A DNA stretch of 51,999 bases from Mycobacterium sp. 852002-50816_SCH5313054-b (GCF_001667185.1 NZ_LZIC01000082.1:1-51999); one strand, 5' to 3'; positions 39,415 through 51,304 are shown, counted from the first letter of the stretch. Numbers and translations: made by a program. The notes: generated by a model not told the origin, from the sequence alone.

Positions 39415-39997
39415 GGCGTTCTCCTCGTCTTCGAACCATCCGGCCGCATTCGTCCGCGACGCGGTCGGAGGTGGGTCTTGCTGCTGGCCGGCGCGGTCCC
39501 CGAGCTTTCTCCGGGTCGCAGCCGTATCGCCGACTTTCGGGCGACTGTTTGAGGGTACTGATGCGGATTCGCTGGGTCAAACTTGGTCTCCCGCAACGGA
39601 CCCAACTCACACATCCGCGAAAACGCAAGTTCTCGAAGACGTCCTTGCGGCACCATAGGACAACGAGCGACAAGCAGGGCCCAGATGACCCTAAAGAGGC
39701 CGATTGGAATGCAGCAGAACTGTTGGCAGCCGAACGGAAAACTGTTAGCTTCGGGCAATGCCGTTTCAGAGTGGAGCGGCGCTCGACGACGAAGCGAGGA
39801 TGGCGGATCGACTAGCTGTCTAGACGACCTCCACGGGTTGTCATCAGCGCGGAGATCGCGGGCCGTCGCCGGTAGGCTGCGGCTCGTCTACGATCATCCT
39901 GTCCACACCTGTGCATAACTATGTGGACAGTTGTTTCGTCACCAAGCGTGGCTGCCCCTCGACCCGGGATCTGCGAGAAACCAGGGAGATTACGTCG
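39415..39997. other. rpmH-dnaA divergent regulatory region
   Basis: This is about 580 bp between the rpmH and dnaA starts with no supported gene. It must carry the leftward rpmH promoter and the rightward dnaA promoter. Its last 100 bp hold a cluster of DnaA-box-like sequences (listed separately). The stretch 39650-39760 is relatively AT-rich. The plus-strand frame running into dnaA from 39911 begins inside the DnaA boxes and is not taken as coding. Confidence 0.6.
39899..39930. promoter_or_regulatory. DnaA box cluster upstream of dnaA
   Basis: Three 9-mers lie close together: CTGTCCACA at 39899-39907, TGTGCATAA at 39910-39918 (reverse complement TTATGCACA), and TGTGGACAG at 39922-39930 (reverse complement CTGTCCACA). 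All resemble the TT(G/A)TCCACA consensus with one or two changes. The outer two form an inverted pair around the middle one. The place, about 70-100 bp before the dnaA start, suits autoregulation by DnaA. Confidence 0.7.
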
Positions 39998-41551
39998 TTG
40001 ACCGATGACCCCGGTTCAGGATTCACAACAGTTTGGAACGCGGTCGTCTCCGAGCTCAACGGCGAGTCGGCCTCGGACGGAATGGCCACCAATCGCACCG
40101 CCCTCGCCACCCCACTGACCCCTCAGCAACGGGCGTGGTTGAACCTCGTCCAGCCGCTCACCATCGTCGAGGGATTTGCCCTGTTGTCGGTGCCGAGCAG
40201 CTTCGTGCAAAACGAGATCGAACGTCACCTTCGTGCCCCGATCACCGACGCCCTGAGCCGCCGGCTCGGACAGCAGATCCAACTCGGGGTGCGCATCGCC
40301 CCGCCCCCTGACGACGTTGACGACGCTGCCTTCACCGCAGCGGAGCCCTTCCCGCCCGGCCTGGAAGACCAATCCCTCGCTCAGGCCGACGATTCCCTCA
40401 TCGACATGTCGATCGACGTCGACGAGGGTGACGAAAACGGTGAGCTCGTCACCGCCGAGCAGAGCTGGCCGAACTACTTCACCGAACGTCCCCACGCGGC
40501 CGACCCGGCAATCGCCGGCGGAACCAGCCTCAACCGCAGGTACACGTTCGACACCTTCGTCATCGGCGCCTCCAACCGGTTCGCGCACGCCGCGGCGCTG
40601 GCCATCGCCGAAGCCCCGGCCCGCGCCTACAACCCGCTGTTCATCTGGGGAGAATCCGGCCTCGGTAAGACCCACCTGCTGCACGCCGCCGGCAACTACG
40701 CGCAGCGGTTGTTCCCCGGCATGCGCGTCAAGTACGTCTCGACCGAGGAATTCACCAACGACTTCATCAACTCGCTGCGCGACGACCGCAAGGTCGCGTT
40801 CAAACGCAGTTACCGCGACGTCGACGTGCTGCTGGTGGACGACATCCAGTTCATCGAGGGCAAAGAAGGTATCCAGGAGGAGTTCTTCCATACCTTCAAC
40901 ACGCTGCACAACGCCAACAAACAGATCGTCATCTCCTCTGACCGGCCGCCCAAGCAACTCGCCACCCTCGAGGACCGGCTGCGCACGCGGTTCGAGTGGG
41001 GCCTGATCACCGACGTGCAGCCTCCGGAGCTGGAGACCCGCATCGCCATTCTGCGCAAGAAGGCACAGATGGACCGGCTGGCCGTACCTGACGACGTTCT
41101 CGAACTGATCGCCAGCAGCATCGAACGCAATATCCGCGAGCTCGAAGGGGCGCTGATCCGGGTGACCGCGTTCGCGTCGTTGAACAAGACTCCGATAGAC
41201 AAGGCTTTGGCGGAAATCGTCCTTCGCGACCTGATCGCCGACGCCAGCACCATGCAAATCAGCGCGGCCACCATCATGGCCGCCACCGCCGAGTACTTCG
41301 ACACCACCGTCGAAGAGTTGCGTGGTCCGGGCAAGACGCGGGCGCTGGCCCAGTCGCGCCAAATCGCGATGTACCTATGCCGTGAGTTGACCGATTTGTC
41401 GCTGCCCAAGATCGGCCAGGCATTCGGCCGCGACCACACCACCGTCATGTACGCGCAGCGAAAGATCTTGTCCGAGATGGCCGAGCGCCGTGAGGTCTTC
41501 GATCACGTCAAGGAACTCACCACCCGCATCCGACAGCGCTCCAAGCGCTGA
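39998..41551 (+). CDS. dnaA: DnaA, chromosomal replication initiator
   Basis: DnaA binds oriC and loads the replicative helicase. The 517-residue form starts at TTG 39998 (LTDDPGSGFTTVWNAVV), with AGGGAG 9 bases upstream; the same rare start is used by M. tuberculosis DnaA. The N-terminal domain I includes RAWLNLVQPLTIVEGFALLS. An acidic, variable linker follows (DDVDDAAFTAAEPF and SIDVDEGDENGEL). Domain III, the AAA+ core, has Walker A GESGLGKTH (about residues 217-225), Walker B VLLVDDIQFIEG and sensor 1 IVISSDRPPK. Domain IV has the DNA-binding LPKIGQAFGRDHTTVMYA signature near the C-terminus. It lies divergent from rpmH. Confidence 0.97.
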   Translation: MTDDPGSGFTTVWNAVVSELNGESASDGMATNRTALATPLTPQQRAWLNLVQPLTIVEGFALLSVPSSFVQNEIERHLRAPITDALSRRLGQQIQLGVRIAPPPDDVDDAAFTAAEPFPPGLEDQSLAQADDSLIDMSIDVDEGDENGELVTAEQSWPNYFTERPHAADPAIAGGTSLNRRYTFDTFVIGASNRFAHAAALAIAEAPARAYNPLFIWGESGLGKTHLLHAAGNYAQRLFPGMRVKYVSTEEFTNDFINSLRDDRKVAFKRSYRDVDVLLVDDIQFIEGKEGIQEEFFHTFNTLHNANKQIVISSDRPPKQLATLEDRLRTRFEWGLITDVQPPELETRIAILRKKAQMDRLAVPDDVLELIASSIERNIRELEGALIRVTAFASLNKTPIDKALAEIVLRDLIADASTMQISAATIMAATAEYFDTTVEELRGPGKTRALAQSRQIAMYLCRELTDLSLPKIGQAFGRDHTTVMYAQRKILSEMAERREVFDHVKELTTRIRQRSKR

Positions 41552-42022
41552 TTCGGCCGCTCCTACCAACTTTTTTTCAAAAAACTTCTCACTCCCCTGT
41601 CACAGCCGTCACACCATCGCGGTGTGGGTAGCGCTGTGCACAAGCCGTCCAAACACCGGTGCAGCAATGACGCTTACGTACACATCCCGCCACCATCCCC
41701 AGCGCCACGCGGCCGCACACACGGTTATCAACCTGGTCATCCACAACCACACCGCTCGCCTAGCTGCGACAAGGTCCCGCTGTCCCCAGATTGCACAGTC
41801 CTTATTACTAGTACTGAGATCTCTCCCTAGATTGTTCTTTGAAGTACAGCGTTGGGGACGCTCGTCGCCGGGGCGCCGGTAGCCGCGTCGATGACGCCTT
41901 TTGTCGGGCGGTGCGATTAGCTTTCAAGATGGCCGCAGACGATCTACGGTTGTTCAGCGACCGCTAGCGACGGGCGGCTAGCCACTTTGGTTTTTCGGAC
42001 ACTCGGCACGTAAAGGGACGCT
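41552..42022. other. oriC: oriC, dnaA-dnaN intergenic region
   Basis: These 471 bp between dnaA and dnaN are the mycobacterial origin position. Candidate DnaA boxes are TGTGCACAA (41635-41643, reverse complement TTGTGCACA), TCATCCACA (41737-41745) and a poorer CTGTCCCCA (41780-41788). An AT-rich stretch useful for unwinding lies at about 41794-41848 (CTTATTACTAGTACTGAGA), and an A/T tract lies at 41568-41585 just after dnaA. The dnaN promoter is probably in the last 150 bp. Only two or three boxes are close to consensus, as is usual for the loose boxes of mycobacterial origins. Confidence 0.85.
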
Positions 42023-43222
42023 ATGGACGCGGCGACGACAACAGCTGGCCTCACCGACTTGAAGTTTCGTCTGGTGCGAGAGTCTTTCGCCGACGCGGTG
42101 TCGTGGGTGGCGAAGAACCTGCCCACCAGGCCGGCGGTGCCGGTGCTGTCCGGGGTGTTGTTGTCCGGTTCCGACGCGGGACTGACGATTTCCGGGTTTG
42201 ACTACGAGGTCTCCGCCGAAGCGCAGGTTGCGGCCGAAATAGCTTCTCCCGGAAGCGTTTTGGTATCCGGAAGGTTATTGTCGGACATCACGCGGGCGTT
42301 GCCGAACAAGCCGGTCGACTTCTACGTGGACGGCAACCGGGTCGCGCTGACGTGCGGAAGCGCCAGGTTTTCGCTGCCGACGATGCCGGTCGAGGACTAC
42401 CCGACGCTGCCCGCGCTGCCGGAAGGCACCGGGACCCTGCCGGCGGACCTGTTCGCGGAGGCGATCGGTCAGGTCGCCATCGCCGCCGGCCGTGATGACA
42501 CGCTGCCCATGCTGACCGGGATCCGGGTCGAGATTTCGGGCGACAAGGTGGTTTTGGCCGCGACCGACAGGTTCAGGTTGGCGGTTCGCGAGTTGACGTG
42601 GTCGGCGTTGTCGCCCGACATCGAAGCCGCGGTGCTGGTGCCGGCCAAGACGTTGGCCGAAGCGGCCAAAGCCGGGGCCGACGGATCTGAGGTTCAACTG
42701 TCGTTGGGCGCCGGCGCGGGGGTCGGCAAGGACGGGTTGCTGGGCATCAGCGGTAACGGCAAGCGCAGCACCACGCGGCTGCTGGACGCGGAGTTCCCCA
42801 AGTTTCGGCAGCTGTTGCCGGCCGAGCACACGGCCGTCGCCACCATCGATGTCGCGGAGCTGACCGAGGCCATCAAGCTTGTCGCCCTGGTCGCCGACCG
42901 GGGGGCGCAGGTGCGGATGGAATTCTCGGAGGGATCGTTGCGGCTTTCTGCGGGGGCCGATGACGTGGGTCGGGCCGAAGAAGACCTTCAGGTGGATTTC
43001 GTTGGCGAACCGCTGACCATCGCCTTCAATCCGACGTATCTGACCGACGGGCTTGCGTCGGTGCACTCAGAACGGGTGTCGTTCGGTTTCACGACGCCCG
43101 GCAAGCCCGCGTTGCTGCGGCCGGCTTCCAGCGACGACACCTCCCCCAGTGGCAGCGGGCCGTTCACCGCCGTGGCAACGGATTACGTGTACCTGTTGAT
43201 GCCAGTTCGGTTGCCTGGCTAG
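42023..43222 (+). CDS. dnaN: DnaN, DNA polymerase III beta sliding clamp
   Basis: This 399-residue clamp forms a dimeric ring around DNA and tethers the polymerase and repair enzymes. It has the three-fold repeat of the clamp fold, with KFRLVRESFADAVSWVAKNLP at the start, the DYPTLPALPEG segment, TGIRVEISGDKVVLAATDRFRLAVREL and the C-terminal YVYLLMPVRL end that binds clamp-binding peptides. The ATG at 42023 has GGGACG upstream (weak ribosome-binding site). The stop is directly followed by the recF start, with no gap. Confidence 0.96.
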   Translation: MDAATTTAGLTDLKFRLVRESFADAVSWVAKNLPTRPAVPVLSGVLLSGSDAGLTISGFDYEVSAEAQVAAEIASPGSVLVSGRLLSDITRALPNKPVDFYVDGNRVALTCGSARFSLPTMPVEDYPTLPALPEGTGTLPADLFAEAIGQVAIAAGRDDTLPMLTGIRVEISGDKVVLAATDRFRLAVRELTWSALSPDIEAAVLVPAKTLAEAAKAGADGSEVQLSLGAGAGVGKDGLLGISGNGKRSTTRLLDAEFPKFRQLLPAEHTAVATIDVAELTEAIKLVALVADRGAQVRMEFSEGSLRLSAGADDVGRAEEDLQVDFVGEPLTIAFNPTYLTDGLASVHSERVSFGFTTPGKPALLRPASSDDTSPSGSGPFTAVATDYVYLLMPVRLPG

Positions 43223-44380
43223 GTGTACGTTCGGCATTTGGGGCTGCGTGATTTCCGGTCCTGGGCGCACGCCGACCTCGAATTGCAACCGGGCCGGACG
43301 GTGTTCGTTGGTCCAAACGGCTTCGGCAAGACGAATCTTGTTGAGGCGCTGTGGTATTCGACCACCTTGGGTTCTCATCGGGTCGGGACGGACGCGCCGC
43401 TGATCCGGGCCGGCGCCGAACGCGCGGTGGTTTCGACGATCGTGGTCAATGAGGGCCGTGAATGCGCGATCGATATCGAGATCGCGGCGGGCCGGGCAAA
43501 CAAGGCGCGGCTGAATCGCTCGCCCGTGCGCAGCACGCGCGAGGTGGTCGGTGTGCTGCGCGCCGTGCTTTTTGCCCCCGAAGACCTGGCCTTGGTGCGT
43601 GGTGATCCGTCGGAGCGGCGTCGCTACCTCGATGATTTGGCGACGGTGCGGCGGCCCGCGATCGCCGGTGTGCGCGCCGACTACGACAAAGTCCTGCGGC
43701 AGCGCACGGCGCTGTTGAAGTCCCTGTCCGGCGCCCGATACCGCGGCGCCCGCGGCGCCCTGGACACCCTCGACGTGTGGGACAGCCGGCTCGCCGAGCA
43801 CGGCGCGGAGTTGATGGCCGCCAGGATCGATCTGGTGAACGAGCTGGCGCCAGAGGTGGAGAAGGCTTATCAGTTGGTGGCGCCCGGATCGCGGCCCGCG
43901 TCGGTCGCCTATCGCGCCAGCCTCGGCGAGCACGCCCCGCGAGATTTCGACGGCAACGACCGCGAATTCCTGGAAGCCGCGCTGTTGGCCGCGTTGTCGG
44001 CGCGGCGGGACGCCGAACTGGAACGCGGGATGTGTCTGGTGGGTCCGCACCGCGATGACCTCGAATTGCGTCTCGGCGATCAACCCGCCAAAGGCTTTGC
44101 CAGCCACGGGGAATCGTGGTCGTTCGCGGTGGGGCTGCGGTTGGCGGCGTATGAATTGTTGCGGGCCGACGGCACCGAGCCCGTGTTGTTGCTCGACGAC
44201 GTGTTCGCCGAACTCGACGCCACGCGCCGTCGCGCCCTGGCGACGGTGGCCGAATCGGCCGAGCAGGTTTTGGTGACGGCGGCGGTGCCGGAAGACATTC
44301 CGGCGGACTGGGACGCTAAACGGGTGCACATCGATATGCGCGACGAGGACTCGGGCCGGATGTCGGAGGTGCGACCATGA
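43223..44380 (+). CDS. recF: RecF, recombination mediator
   Basis: This 385-residue SMC-like ATPase helps load RecA at gaps. Walker A is GPNGFGKTN (about residues 30-38); the ABC-type region includes DRRRYLDDL-like SERRRYLDDLATV; the late Walker B is PVLLLDDVFAELDATRRRAL. GTG start at 43223, immediately after the dnaN stop. The stop overlaps the next gene by 4 bp (ATGA). Length and order agree with other mycobacteria. Confidence 0.95.
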   Translation: MYVRHLGLRDFRSWAHADLELQPGRTVFVGPNGFGKTNLVEALWYSTTLGSHRVGTDAPLIRAGAERAVVSTIVVNEGRECAIDIEIAAGRANKARLNRSPVRSTREVVGVLRAVLFAPEDLALVRGDPSERRRYLDDLATVRRPAIAGVRADYDKVLRQRTALLKSLSGARYRGARGALDTLDVWDSRLAEHGAELMAARIDLVNELAPEVEKAYQLVAPGSRPASVAYRASLGEHAPRDFDGNDREFLEAALLAALSARRDAELERGMCLVGPHRDDLELRLGDQPAKGFASHGESWSFAVGLRLAAYELLRADGTEPVLLLDDVFAELDATRRRALATVAESAEQVLVTAAVPEDIPADWDAKRVHIDMRDEDSGRMSEVRP

Positions 44381-44931
44381 CCGGCGCCGGAGATGGAAAA
44401 GACGTCGATCGCCTGGGCGGGTTGACCGGGATCGATTTGGTGCGGCGCACTCTCGAGGAGGCGCGCGCCGCGGCGCGCGCCCAGGGTAAGGACGCCGGTC
44501 GCGGCCGGTCGGCTCCGGCGCTGCCGCGGCGCGTGGCGGGGCAAAGACGGAGCTGGTCGGGCCCGGGGCCCGACGGGCGGGATCCCCAACCGCTGGGCCG
44601 GCTGGCGCGCGACCTGGCGAAAAAGCGGGGTTGGTCGACGCACGTCGCCGAAGGCACGGTGTTGGGCCACTGGCCGGCGGTGGTGGGACACCAGATCGCC
44701 GACCACGCGACCCCCACGGCGCTGAGCGAGGGTGTGCTCAGCGTGACGGCGGAATCGACGGCCTGGGCGACCCAGCTGCGGATGATGCAGGCGCAGCTTT
44801 TGGCCAAGATCGCCGCGGCGGTGGGCAACGGCGTCGTGACCTCGCTGAAAATCACCGGGCCGAGCGCGCCGTCGTGGCGTAAGGGTCCACGGCACATCTC
44901 CGGGCGGGGGCCCCGCGACACCTACGGCTGA
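44377..44931 (+). CDS. dciA: DciA, helicase-loader (DUF721) protein
   Basis: This 184-residue protein has the family's C-terminal fold: DLAKKRGWSTHVAEGTVLGHWPAVVG, HATPTALSEGVLSVTAESTAWATQLRMMQ and a short KITGPSAPS end. The N-terminal half is basic and Gly/Arg-rich, probably flexible. DciA proteins associate with DnaB and support replication initiation in bacteria that lack DnaC; in mycobacteria the gene (Rv0004) lies between recF and gyrB as here. ATG start overlaps the recF stop. Confidence 0.9.
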   Translation: MTGAGDGKDVDRLGGLTGIDLVRRTLEEARAAARAQGKDAGRGRSAPALPRRVAGQRRSWSGPGPDGRDPQPLGRLARDLAKKRGWSTHVAEGTVLGHWPAVVGHQIADHATPTALSEGVLSVTAESTAWATQLRMMQAQLLAKIAAAVGNGVVTSLKITGPSAPSWRKGPRHISGRGPRDTYG

Positions 44932-45184
44932 ATCGTCCGGAGCCCAAATAGTCCCCAGTCACGCCTCTATCAACAGGCGCCTGAGAGCCGCCAGAACGAA
45001 ACGGACTTACATAACGCACGTCGGGACGCGCCCTGAACGCGGAAATCGTGTGCACGGCGCGGTTAGCTGGGTAGAAACGCGCCCAGAGAATCGGTGCTGG
45101 GGGTCCTTCACGGTAGAGTGGTGGGGTGCGCCTGTCGCGGTGACCGGACCGCCCGCATGAAACCCCGAGGAGAGCATTCCGACC

Positions 45185-47218
45185 GTGGCTGCCCAGAAGA
45201 AGAAGCCTCACGAAGGATACGGCGCTTCATCCATCACCGTGCTCGAAGGGCTGGAGGCCGTCCGCAAACGCCCGGGCATGTATATCGGCTCCACCGGTGA
45301 GCGTGGTTTACACCACCTCATCTGGGAGGTGGTCGACAACGCCGTGGACGAGGCGATGGCCGGTTACGCCACCCAAGTCGACGTGCGGCTACTCGACGAC
45401 GGCAGCGTGGAAGTCGCCGACAACGGCCGCGGCATTCCGGTGGCGATGCACTCGACCGGTGCCCCGACCGTCGACGTGGTGATGACCCAGCTGCACGCCG
45501 GCGGCAAGTTCGGTGGCGACGACAGCGCCTATGCGGTTTCCGGTGGCCTGCACGGCGTGGGTGTATCAGTCGTCAACGCGCTGTCCACTCGACTCGAAGT
45601 CGAGATCTGCGTCGACGGCTATGAGTGGTTCCAGCATTACGACCGCTCCGTGCCCGGCACTCTCAAGCAAGGCGACAAGACCAAGAAGACGGGTACGACG
45701 GTCCGGTTCTGGGCCGACCCAGGCATCTTCGAGACCACGAACTACGACTTCGAGACGGTGGCCCGTCGGCTGCAGGAAATGGCCTTCCTCAACAAAGGCC
45801 TGACGATCAACCTCACGGACGAGCGGGTGCAGCAGGACGAGGTCGTCGACGAGGTCGTCAGCGACACCGCCGAGGCCCCCAAGACCGCCGAGGAAAAGGC
45901 GGCCGAATCCAGCGCGCCGCACAAGGTCAAGCACCGCACCTTCCACTACCCCGGCGGCCTGGTGGACTTCGTCAAGCACATCAACCGCACCAAAAGCCCG
46001 ATCCAGCAGAGCATCATCGACTTCGACGGAAAAGGCACCGGCCACGAAGTCGAGATCGCCATGCAGTGGAACGGCGGCTATTCGGAGTCGGTGCACACCT
46101 TCGCCAACACCATCAACACCCACGAGGGCGGCACCCACGAAGAGGGCTTCCGCAGCGCGCTGACGTCGGTGGTGAACAAGTACGCCAAAGACAAGAAGCT
46201 GCTCAAAGAGAAGGACGCCAACCTAACCGGCGACGACATCCGGGAAGGCCTGGCGGCCGTCATCTCCGTGAAGGTCAGGGAGCCGCAGTTCGAGGGGCAG
46301 ACCAAGACCAAGCTGGGCAACACCGAGGTCAAATCTTTCGTGCAGAAGGTGTGCAACGAACAGCTGACGCACTGGTTCGAGGCCAACCCCTCGGAGGCGA
46401 AAACCGTTGTGAACAAGGCGGTGTCGTCGGCCCAGGCGCGGATCGCGGCCCGCAAGGCGCGAGAGCTGGTGCGCCGTAAGAGCGCAACGGACCTCGGCGG
46501 GTTGCCGGGCAAGCTCGCCGATTGCCGGTCCACCGACCCGCGAAAGTCCGAACTGTATGTGGTCGAGGGCGATTCGGCCGGCGGCTCGGCCAAGAGCGGC
46601 CGCGATTCGATGTTCCAGGCCATCCTTCCGTTGCGCGGCAAGATCATCAACGTCGAGAAGGCGCGCATCGACCGGGTCCTGAAGAACACTGAAGTGCAGG
46701 CGATCATCACCGCGCTCGGGACGGGGATCCACGACGAATTCGACCTGAGCAAGCTGCGCTACCACAAGATCGTGCTGATGGCCGACGCCGACGTTGACGG
46801 CCAACACATCTCGACGCTGCTGTTGACCTTGCTGTTCCGCTTCATGCGCCCGCTCATCGAAAACGGGCACGTGTTCTTGGCGCAGCCCCCGCTGTACAAG
46901 TTGAAGTGGCAGCGCAGCGATCCCGAGTTCGCCTACTCCGACCGCGAGCGCGACGGCCTGTTGGAGGCCGGGCAGAAGGCCGGCAAGAAGATCAACAAGG
47001 AAGACGGCATCCAGCGCTACAAGGGTCTGGGCGAAATGGACGCCAAGGAACTGTGGGAGACCACGATGGACCCGTCCGTGCGGGTGTTGCGCCAAGTCAC
47101 CCTGGACGACGCGGCGTCCGCCGACGAGCTGTTCTCCATTTTGATGGGTGAGGACGTCGACGCGCGCCGCAGCTTTATCACCCGCAACGCCAAGGACGTT
47201 CGCTTCCTGGATGTCTGA
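45185..47218 (+). CDS. gyrB: DNA gyrase subunit B
   Basis: This is the 677-residue ATPase subunit of gyrase. The GHKL ATP site has EVVDNAVDEAMAG, DNGRGIPV and GGLHGVGVSVVNALS. The transducer follows, with a short acidic insert (VVDEVVSDTAEAPKTAEEK) typical of mycobacteria. The TOPRIM domain has EGDSAGGSAKSGRD (E near residue 460) and DADVDGQHI. GTG start at 45185; GAGGAGAG at 45167-45174 is the ribosome-binding site. A TAGAGT at 45114-45119 could be a -10 box, but no good -35 was found. The 253-bp gap before it holds no gene. No intein. Confidence 0.97.
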   Translation: MAAQKKKPHEGYGASSITVLEGLEAVRKRPGMYIGSTGERGLHHLIWEVVDNAVDEAMAGYATQVDVRLLDDGSVEVADNGRGIPVAMHSTGAPTVDVVMTQLHAGGKFGGDDSAYAVSGGLHGVGVSVVNALSTRLEVEICVDGYEWFQHYDRSVPGTLKQGDKTKKTGTTVRFWADPGIFETTNYDFETVARRLQEMAFLNKGLTINLTDERVQQDEVVDEVVSDTAEAPKTAEEKAAESSAPHKVKHRTFHYPGGLVDFVKHINRTKSPIQQSIIDFDGKGTGHEVEIAMQWNGGYSESVHTFANTINTHEGGTHEEGFRSALTSVVNKYAKDKKLLKEKDANLTGDDIREGLAAVISVKVREPQFEGQTKTKLGNTEVKSFVQKVCNEQLTHWFEANPSEAKTVVNKAVSSAQARIAARKARELVRRKSATDLGGLPGKLADCRSTDPRKSELYVVEGDSAGGSAKSGRDSMFQAILPLRGKIINVEKARIDRVLKNTEVQAIITALGTGIHDEFDLSKLRYHKIVLMADADVDGQHISTLLLTLLFRFMRPLIENGHVFLAQPPLYKLKWQRSDPEFAYSDRERDGLLEAGQKAGKKINKEDGIQRYKGLGEMDAKELWETTMDPSVRVLRQVTLDDAASADELFSILMGEDVDARRSFITRNAKDVRFLDV

Positions 47219-47251
47219 TGAGTCAGGCACTCCGAAACAAACGAGGAATAG

Positions 47252-49762
<2,511 letters not shown>

Positions 49763-49840
49763 GGCTTAAACTCGGTCCGACCAGACATAACCCAACAGCC
49801 ACCGCGCAGGCGGCCATCGCAAAAGACCTAAGGAGTCGGG

Positions 49841-50716
49841 GTGACCTCACCGAACGAGCCGGGCGCCCCCAATAAGGGCGACGGCCTCAATGGCGACGGT
49901 TCGGTCGAGCGCGCCGGCGCCCACCGCGCGTCGCCCGCGCAGGCGGGCGGGCTCCAGGGCGGCGCTCGGCCGTCCCACTCGGCGCCCCGCGAGCACGAAT
50001 CCCAGAGCGCGCCGCGACCGGCGGGCGCGCCCACCGGCGGCGATGCGCGGCCGAACCGCCTCGTCTTCGGCACCGCCGCGCCGGGTAGCGGCGCGGGTGC
50101 GCGCCCGAAGCACCCGCCGTACGAGTTCGACGCCGGGCCGGGGCGCGGCGACGGCCCACCCGCCGAGGCCTATGCCAGCGAGTTGCCGGATCTTTCCGGG
50201 CCGCTTCCGCGGCCCCCACACCGCAAACCCGCGCCGGAGCGCAGCGCCGAGACGCCGGCCCCCACGGCGTCGTCAGCCCGGTCGGCGACCGCAGAAAGCC
50301 GGGAGAACCGCGAGGGCCGCGAAAACCGGGTCCAGGTGTCGCGGCGCACCCGCGGCCCCGTTCGGGCCAGCATGCAGATCCGCCGGATCGATCCGTGGAG
50401 CACGCTGAAGGTGTCGCTGCTGCTGTCGGTGGCCTTGTTCTTCGTGTGGATGATCGCGGTGGCGTTCCTGTACCTCGTGCTCGGTGGCATGGGCGTGTGG
50501 GCCAAGTTGAACAGCAACGTCGGCGACCTGCTGAACAACACCAGCGGCAGCAGCGGCGAGCTGGTCTCGAGCGGCACCATCTTCGGCGGCGCCGTGCTGA
50601 TCGGCCTGGTGAACATCGTCCTGCTGACCGCGATGGCCACCATCGCCGCGTTCGTATACAACCTGGCGACCGATCTGATCGGCGGCATCGAGGTCACGCT
50701 GGCGGATCGCGACTAG
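49841..50716 (+). CDS. DUF3566 membrane protein (Rv0007-like)
   Basis: This 291-residue protein has about 170 residues of disordered Pro/Gly/Arg-rich cytosolic sequence, then the DUF3566 domain from about 178 (RASMQIRRIDPWSTLKVSLLLSVALFF). Two membrane helices follow, at about 187-210 and 245-270, and it ends GGIEVTLADRD. The function is not established; it has a fixed place after gyrA in mycobacteria and may be involved in cell-envelope or division processes. GTG start at 49841, 78 bp after gyrA. It precedes the tRNA-Ile gene by 66 bp. Confidence 0.9.
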   Translation: MTSPNEPGAPNKGDGLNGDGSVERAGAHRASPAQAGGLQGGARPSHSAPREHESQSAPRPAGAPTGGDARPNRLVFGTAAPGSGAGARPKHPPYEFDAGPGRGDGPPAEAYASELPDLSGPLPRPPHRKPAPERSAETPAPTASSARSATAESRENREGRENRVQVSRRTRGPVRASMQIRRIDPWSTLKVSLLLSVALFFVWMIAVAFLYLVLGGMGVWAKLNSNVGDLLNNTSGSSGELVSSGTIFGGAVLIGLVNIVLLTAMATIAAFVYNLATDLIGGIEVTLADRD

Positions 50717-50782
50717 CAGGATGTGATTTTGTGGGTGGGGCGGCGATTGCGGTAATCTCGTCGCTCGGCCCTACGCGAGTAA

Positions 50783-50856
50783 GGGCCTGTAGCTCAGGCG
50801 GTTAGAGCGCTTCGCTGATAACGAAGAGGTCGGAGGTTCGAGTCCTCCCAGGCCCA
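50783..50856 (+). tRNA. tRNA-Ile (GAT anticodon)
   Basis: This is a 74-nt cloverleaf. The acceptor stem is GGGCCTG with CAGGCCC and discriminator A; the D-arm has TAGCTCAGGCGGTTAGAGC; the anticodon loop CTGATAA carries GAT; the T-arm is GAGGTTCGAGTCCTC. The CCA end is not encoded. It is the first of two tRNA genes after gyrA, as in other mycobacteria. Confidence 0.96.
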
Positions 50857-51007
50857 CAACCATGTGCCCGTCCAGACGTTGCGTAAGGCTTGCATTGCCA
50901 CTGGCGCTGGTCGCTGTAGCGGCGGCGGTGGTGCGGTCACGACGCGGGGTCGAGGTGTGGCACGTGGCGGTGGCTGACCCACCCGATCACCCGCCGAGCC
51001 ACGACGA

Positions 51008-51080
51008 GGGGCCTTAGCTCAGTTGGTAGAGCACCGCCTTTGCAAGGCGGGTGTCAGGGGTTCGATTCCCCTAGGCTCCA
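51008..51080 (+). tRNA. tRNA-Ala (TGC anticodon)
   Basis: This is a 73-nt cloverleaf. The acceptor stem is GGGGCCT with AGGCTCC and discriminator A (one G-T pair); the D-arm has TAGCTCAGTTGGTAGAGC; the anticodon loop TTTGCAA carries TGC; the T-arm is GGGGTTCGATTCCCC. It lies 151 bp after tRNA-Ile; the gap between them has no gene. CCA is not encoded. Confidence 0.96.
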
Positions 51081-51085
51081 CAACC

Positions 51086-51304
51086 CTAAAGGTCGTCACC
51101 TTCGGCCAAGTAGGTGAATTGGTACCAACGGTTCGATGCCCCCGCGCCGGTGTCGTAGCTGTCGGTCGCAAGCACCGACTCCAGGCGGACGTCCGTCAGA
51201 TGTGGATTCTGGACGCGAACCTGGTCTTCGAGTGCCGCCTCCAGCGCGTCGCCCGTGAGGGCGATGTCCGCGAGCGCCCTGCCCTCATACCTCGTCCAGG
51301 TCAC
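51086..51304 (-). CDS. Small hypothetical protein downstream of the TetR gene
   Basis: This is 72 residues from a GTG at 51304. The frame has the GC-skewed codon use of a real gene and overlaps the TetR stop by 20 bp, so it may be translated with it. The sequence (MTWTRYEGRALADIALTGDAL, VQNPHLTDVRLESVLATDSYDTG, YQFTYLAEGDDL) has alternating strand-helix character and no membrane helix or signal peptide. I do not recognise the family. It could be a complete small protein or the remnant of a longer one. It ends 6 bp from tRNA-Ala on the opposite strand. Confidence 0.45.
   Translation of the reverse strand: MTWTRYEGRALADIALTGDALEAALEDQVRVQNPHLTDVRLESVLATDSYDTGAGASNRWYQFTYLAEGDDL

Noticed and set aside
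39911..39997. ATG start for DnaA at 39911
   Set aside because: It would begin inside the DnaA boxes; the TTG at 39998 has a good ribosome-binding site and gives the conserved MTDDPGSGF-type start.
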